64,000 bases of DNA from Centropus unirufus (Eukaryota > Chordata > Aves > Cuculiformes > Centropidae), in NCBI GenBank assembly GCA_013397695.1, contig VYZI01000168.1, forward strand, positions 1,590,193 to 1,654,192. Direction: 5' to 3'. Below are positions 59,401 through 64,000 of this stretch, in pieces; position 1 is the stretch's first letter; every line of letters begins with the position of its first letter. A model generated the notes under the pieces. It saw only the letters and a list, made by a program, of their open reading frames with translations. It was not told where the DNA came from and ran no database searches. Both the position numbers and the translations under genes were made by a program.

Positions 59401-62400
59401 TGCTTTCAAGCATGAGATTCTGCATGAGAGTTCAATGCTTTGATGGAATTATTGCAGCATTTCTGCCAGCTCAAATGCACGTATTTCAAAACAGAAGAGT
59501 TTGGGGAATCCTCATGAGAGAGAGACAAAAAATGTCCCAGCATCTTCACTGGCTTTCACCAGTGCCACCACATTTGAATAGTAAAGCTTGATGCATGTGC
59601 TCCTAGTCAATAGCACGTACCTATTGCAGCTCAGATTTGCTGGCCAATACAACCTGTAGCACTGAGGTTAAAAACTGTGGCAGTTTAAGCTGCAAAAGCT
59701 CCCTGCAATTTGATACTTGGTCAAGAAATTTAGAAGGATGAAGCAGATGAACAGGGTTCACTTTTTTTATGGTGGAGGCACCCGAGTTGGCTTCATCTGG
59801 ACTACAGGGGGGTTGGTGGCTACAGTGCTCAGGCACTGCTCATGGCTTTGCTGAAGATGACAAAGACAACTTCCATGGGCACTGGTGCTGCAGGAGATGT
59901 CCTCAAAACCTGTCAGATAGAGTCTTGCTGGTGTTTAGTAGGGATATCTTCCTAGCACACTCCCTCTGTTTCCCTGGGGTCATTCTACAATAAGGAATAG
60001 GCAAACACCATGACCTGTGATGTGCAGCCCTCGTGGAGGACCTGTAAGTGCTATGGGACCAGCACAAGTGAACACTGAGGCACTCTGCCTGCAGCACCCA
60101 CTTCTGGGAGGGTGGAGGCAGGTGGAAAGGGACCCGCCTCTGCCCAGCAAGGAGGAAACCTGACCCCTGCAAGCTGGGTCCCAAACCCATAGCACTGCCA
60201 AAACTGTAGCAAGAACATAAGGGAAGCAATCGGAAAAGAAGAAAGGTCTGCTCCTCTATCCCCAAGCCACTGCAGAGGTAAGAAAGTTTCATTAAAAAAA
60301 AAGTAATAGAGAGATAGTCAGTTTTAGCTCAATAGTTGGGATATCTGATCAGATATGTCATTAGCAGAGGCTCTCTGACTTTACTGACAAAATTCCCAGC
60401 TGGTCTTACATGCAGCATTGCATATTGTGTGTCCTTCATGGCCTCGCAGCCCCCCAGGGTGGGGTCACAGCATCCTTCCACCGTGTCCCAGCAGCAGTTT
60501 CTCTGTGCTCTTTATTGCTCACTTTGGATGGAGGATGTCTATTTTCCCTGCCAGAAGCAGCTTTGTCACTGCTGTTCTTTTGGCTCATGTAGCTGGCATT
60601 TAGTACTTTCAGTGGGATTTTAAAAATAGCAGGAAATTGTGAATCTCCAGAGTGGCGTGATAGACACCAGCTACTCCAGTGAGGCAAACAGGGTTGCAAA
60701 GGCTTGGGATGGGCAAACCATGCATTTGGTAGGAACTGCTCAGCAGTTTACTGGTGTTGTATCTAAATCTCTTTTGGACATAAATGAGGTGAGGGCATAA
60801 TTCCAGGGACTTACCTGATAGTGGCTTCTTGTCTGCTTAGGAGGGAGTGAATTTTGCTCCAGCTTCTCCAATGCTTCAACAAAGGGGGCTGCAGGAGCCC
60901 GCACAAGTTTCTGGTGTTATTTGAAATGCTAGAGAAGTCATCCCACCTGCTGCTACTTGAGAGCAGCGTGGGTGTCTCATAGGTGTTATCTGCTAAACTC
61001 ACACATCTGGGAGGATCTTGGCTACTGTGGGGTGCTGGAGGTGGAGCTGCACTATTCTGCTTGAGCACCTGAGCCTGGTTAGGGGACCGACACAGCAACA
61101 CCAGGGACTGGGGTTGACTCCCTTTTTCTGGAAGAGCTGCAGCTCTTCCAGAATGGTGGGATGTGACCCAGAGCAGTTGAGTGCCAGTGAAACGCTCCAG
61201 CACCGCTCAGCAAAAACTGGCAGAGTATCCCAGCATCAGGATGAGCGGGCAAAGGCCTAGGGCTTCATCCTTGTCCTTGGCATGCTGCAGCCTGGCCTGC
61301 TGGTGCCTGGAGCTGTGAGTGCTGCAAGCTTAGGAGGAGAGCGGCCTTTAACCAAACACAGGTGTGATGAGGCAGATTAGGGCAGAAGGTGTTTTCAGGT
61401 CCCTGATCATGAAGGAACAGAAATGGCGAAAAGCAAGTCCCCAGATTTTGTTATTGCAAAACCCTTCATGAGTCAGCCACATAGGAAAGCTTTACCTCTT
61501 CTCGTCACCTCTTCCGAGCACCTTGTTTGGCTGCTTTTGAGCTGGTTCCACTTGGAAACGGTCCCTACCTGGTGACCAGCATGGTCAGCCGGTGGCACCG
61601 TGTACTCCGAGCAGCTCTGGCTGCCTTTGAGGATGCTGCTGAGAGTCTGTTGTAAGCAATATCCTATGCAGCCTCTTGGACACCAAGCTGTAATGATCTG
61701 CAACAGCAAGGTCGGTGTGTGTGACCCAACCAACTAATCCGCTATTAGCCCTTAATGACCTCCTTATGACTGTTCCTCAGCATAAGGCTTTGAAGGTACC
61801 CAGGCTGGCAGTACTGTATCTCCGTGCTCTCCATGTTCACGCTGCCCTCTATCTCAGCTGGAATTTTATATCTTTTGTTAGATGCTCTCCGTCATTAATT
61901 CCCTCAACCTCCTGCTCCCCTGCATCCTCCCTGATCGCTGCTGGGTGGCTGTGAATGCTGCCTGGGCCAAGTCCAGCTCTCCTGCAGGGAGGCAATCAAA
62001 GGAGAGGGTGTTTCCAGACTGAAGATGGGTTGAGCCCCCTGTCCCAGTGTCTGAGCTCTCCCTTGACAATAAACCTTATGAGGTAAAGCAAGTGGTGTGC
62101 TTAATCCTTGCCCTGGGATTAAGATGAGCTTTTAATGACCAAGAAAAGCAACTGTGATCAGACCAAGGGATCTAGTGCTGGAAACGATAAATACCAGCGA
62201 AGGAAGCCATTTCTCCCATGTTGCAATTCAGAACACACGGGTGCGTTTCTGGCTGGCCTTGTAGGACAGGGATTAGCGTCGTGGGGCCTGGAGGTGGGGC
62301 AGAGGATCAGGCTGGCAGAGGGAAGTGCCCTGCAGGCAAGGTGCAGGCTCAATAAGAAGTTTGATTCTTGCCTCTTGCCAGCCAGGGCAGCTACCCTACT

Positions 62401-62864
62401 CACTGGCTGAGCAATTAGAATGCAGCCCCTCTACTACTCATTCAACCCCAGTTCACAAGGGGTAACAATTTCTGCTTCCATCAGGGGCAAACCGCTGCCT
62501 ATCTGCCACGTTAAAGAGGTGTAAATTAAACATCCTGGTGTAAATAGCAGTCTTGGTAGTGTGCCAGTGTGGATTTGGGGTACAAAGCCAAGCCGAAACA
62601 TCAGCAATGCGCTTACTGATCTCTGCTAACTCAATTAATTTATGAAGTTTCTATGTATTTTTCACCAAAACCATTATGGGAAGGGACATCTTCCAGTAGC
62701 TGCCTGAAACAAACTCATGTTTGAGCTTATCTGAATATTTCCACTCCTGTGTGGGAAGCTGCTTTGCTGCCTTATTGCTTAGATGGCTTTGTGATTGTCC
62801 AGAGGTTTCACGAATAAATCTCAGCCTTGCTCAACGGTGACTGTGGGCCCAAGGAGAAGCTGAG
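56431..62864. other. Intergenic interval ATP6V0A4 to SVOPL
   Basis: It contains many short unrelated open frames, AATAAA near 59307, an (AT)n run near 58562, a 28-bp palindrome at 61126-61153 and repeat copy B. It should hold the SVOPL promoter and any untranslated first exon, but no TATA box, CpG island or clear donor site was recognised. No coding exon is recognised. Confidence 0.6.
62496..62605 (+). repeat. Dispersed repeat copy B (pair with 54.35 kb)
   Basis: Copy B has GCCACGTTAAAGAGGTGTAA plus ATTAAAC, one mismatch to copy A over 27 bp. It continues with AATAGCAGTCTTGGTA, TGGATTTGGGGTACAAA and CCGAAACA. It lies about 260 bp before the SVOPL start codon. Confidence 0.65.
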
Positions 62865-64000
62865 ATGGCCACTGCACTGAAAGAGGCAGAAAATGCAATT
62901 GGCTTGGAGGAAATCCAGACGGAGAGACAAGAACCTCCAAAAGGTGGGTTTGTATTGGCAGGACTAGAAATTTGTGTCCTCATTTAGCTGGGGTAGAAGG
63001 AGATTCTCCGGTCCTGGCACTGCAGTTACCCAAAACCTCTACATGGAGGCACAAGTGTGAGCTTTATACTGCTCTTCCATCACAGCCACCAGGTGGGAAG
63101 AGCTGACTTGGTTATTCTCAGGTCTCTGCTTTGTGTAAATATTTGATTATACTGGTAATTCTAGGATTATTTTTTTTAAAACTCTATTTAAAAAATATTT
63201 TAAAGTGAAAAAAGGTAGGAAACCATTAAATAATTCCTATATTTGAAAAAAAAGTATATCTGATGAAATTCCGCAATAAGTTCTATTCCATTTCAGAGGT
63301 AATTTTGATGTGTTTGAGACTACTTAGTTGGGAGATAAATGGCCTGGCAGAAAAATTTACACAGCTCTGACTTTATCTAATTAAGAGATTAGGACTACAT
63401 ACATATGCTGAAGACTTTCTGCCAGGGCCGTTTATAAAGCCACCCAGCCTTGATGTTGAAATGCTTTGTTTGCTCCTGAAATGGGTGAGGAAAGTCAGGC
63501 TTAAGAGACGAAACCGAGCCCAGAGCTCCTGGCTGTGCTAATCTTCCAGGGCTGGGGCTGGGGCAGCCCCTAGTTCACACTGCCAGTGCTGGAGGGGGGA
63601 TAATATCCCAGCGGTGCAGAGGGACTGAGCCTCACAGCAGCCTGGGCAGGGAGAAGGAGCAGAGACCACTACCCACGTGCAGTCCAAGCCAGGGGTTTCT
63701 GAAGCAACTGGGGTAACTCAGCTCAAGGCTGTCCTCCCCTCCTGCCCAGTCTGCCTTTTTTTCCTGCTGGCTGCTGTTTCAGCAGCCCCTGATGTGCCCA
63801 GCCAAGGTCAGAGGTCACATGACTGGTAGATGTTTCCAGCCTTGTTCCTGGTGGGATCCCACAGCAGCACGAAAAACATTGACATTTCACAAAGAGAAGG
63901 CACAATTTGAATGCTGACATATTTTTCCCTCTATTTTTGTCTCCCTTTGGTGTTCAGGGCAGAAGACATTTACAGTGGAAGAAGCTGTGGAAACCATTGG
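62865..64000 (+). CDS. SVOPL: SVOPL 5' end (first coding exon and start of second; cut by window edge)
   Basis: Exon 62865-62943 begins with ATG (G at -3 and +4), encodes 26 residues (MATALKEAENAIG...) and ends in phase 1 before donor GTGGGT. The next exon opens at 63958 after TTGGTGTTCAG. It completes a Gly codon and reads GQKTFTVEEAVETIG up to the window edge. The segment KTFTVEEAVETIG is the conserved start of the SV2-related, major-facilitator-superfamily transporter SVOPL (human KTFTVEDAVETIG), just before its first membrane helix. In human SVOPL is the next gene after ATP6V0A4 in the same orientation, as here. The substrate of SVOPL is not established. The first-exon sequence has little likeness to the human N-terminus beyond MAT. 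Confidence 0.88.
62944..63957 (+). other. SVOPL first coding intron
   Basis: 1014 nt, GTGGGT...TTCAG. It includes an A+T-rich block (63160-63260) and a run of three G-tracts near 63549. No coding segment is seen. Confidence 0.8.
63958..64000 (+). CDS. SVOPL: SVOPL second coding exon, partial
   Basis: The acceptor CTTTGGTGTTCAG ends at 63957. The visible 43 nt encode GQKTFTVEEAVETI and most of a Gly codon. The rest lies beyond the window. Confidence 0.9.

Noticed and set aside
62670..62705. Words GGAAGGGACATCTTCCAGTA resembling the CR1 3' region
   Set aside because: The match is too short and lacks the rest of the CR1 tail, so it may be chance.
63540..63560. G-rich run CTGGGGCTGGGGC as a possible quadruplex
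   Set aside because: Only three G-runs lie close together; the next is more than 30 bases away.
1..64000. CRISPR arrays, tRNA or rRNA genes, bacterial or viral genes
   Set aside because: None were seen. The content is spliced vertebrate genes with old retroposon fragments.

Overview
The window is vertebrate nuclear DNA, most likely from a bird. Evidence for a bird: a CR1-type retroposon tail near 13.86 kb, low density of recent repeats, compact introns (ATP6V0A4 coding exons span about 23 kb), and coding exons that are clearly amniote but differ from mammalian ones. There are no bacterial operons. Genes are split by GT-AG introns, so most long open frames here are chance.

Four protein genes are present, in a block that is syntenic with human 7q34. 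(1) KIAA1549, plus strand: the last three coding exons (2986-3131, 4945-5099, 9303-9557), followed by a 3'UTR of uncertain length. (2) TMEM213, minus strand: a complete small gene in three exons (26010-25929, 23770-23702, 22435-22266) encoding 106 residues. It is found only by splicing and is easily missed. (3) ATP6V0A4, plus strand: complete coding sequence in 20 exons from 33294 to 56087. All splice phases agree, giving 2535 nt and 844 residues for the proton-pump subunit a, isoform 4. (4) SVOPL, plus strand: the first coding exon (62865-62943) and the start of the second (63958 onward), cut by the window edge.

Layout: 1-9.6 kb is the KIAA1549 3' end with its introns. 9.6-21.9 kb is 3'UTR and gene-poor DNA with a CR1 fragment and a decayed minisatellite. 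21.9-26.0 kb is TMEM213. 26-33 kb is the divergent interval between TMEM213 and ATP6V0A4, holding a strong CpG island at about 31.14-31.72 kb. 33.2-56.4 kb is ATP6V0A4. 56.4-62.9 kb is intergenic. 62.9-64 kb is the SVOPL 5' end.

ATP6V0A4 is the a4 subunit of the V-ATPase of acid-secreting cells. TMEM213 lies head to head with it, which makes shared regulation plausible (inference). No undescribed multi-gene system was found. The items most worth a second look are the spliced TMEM213 gene, a 28-bp perfect palindrome at 61126-61153, and a diverged repeat shared by 54.35 kb and 62.50 kb.
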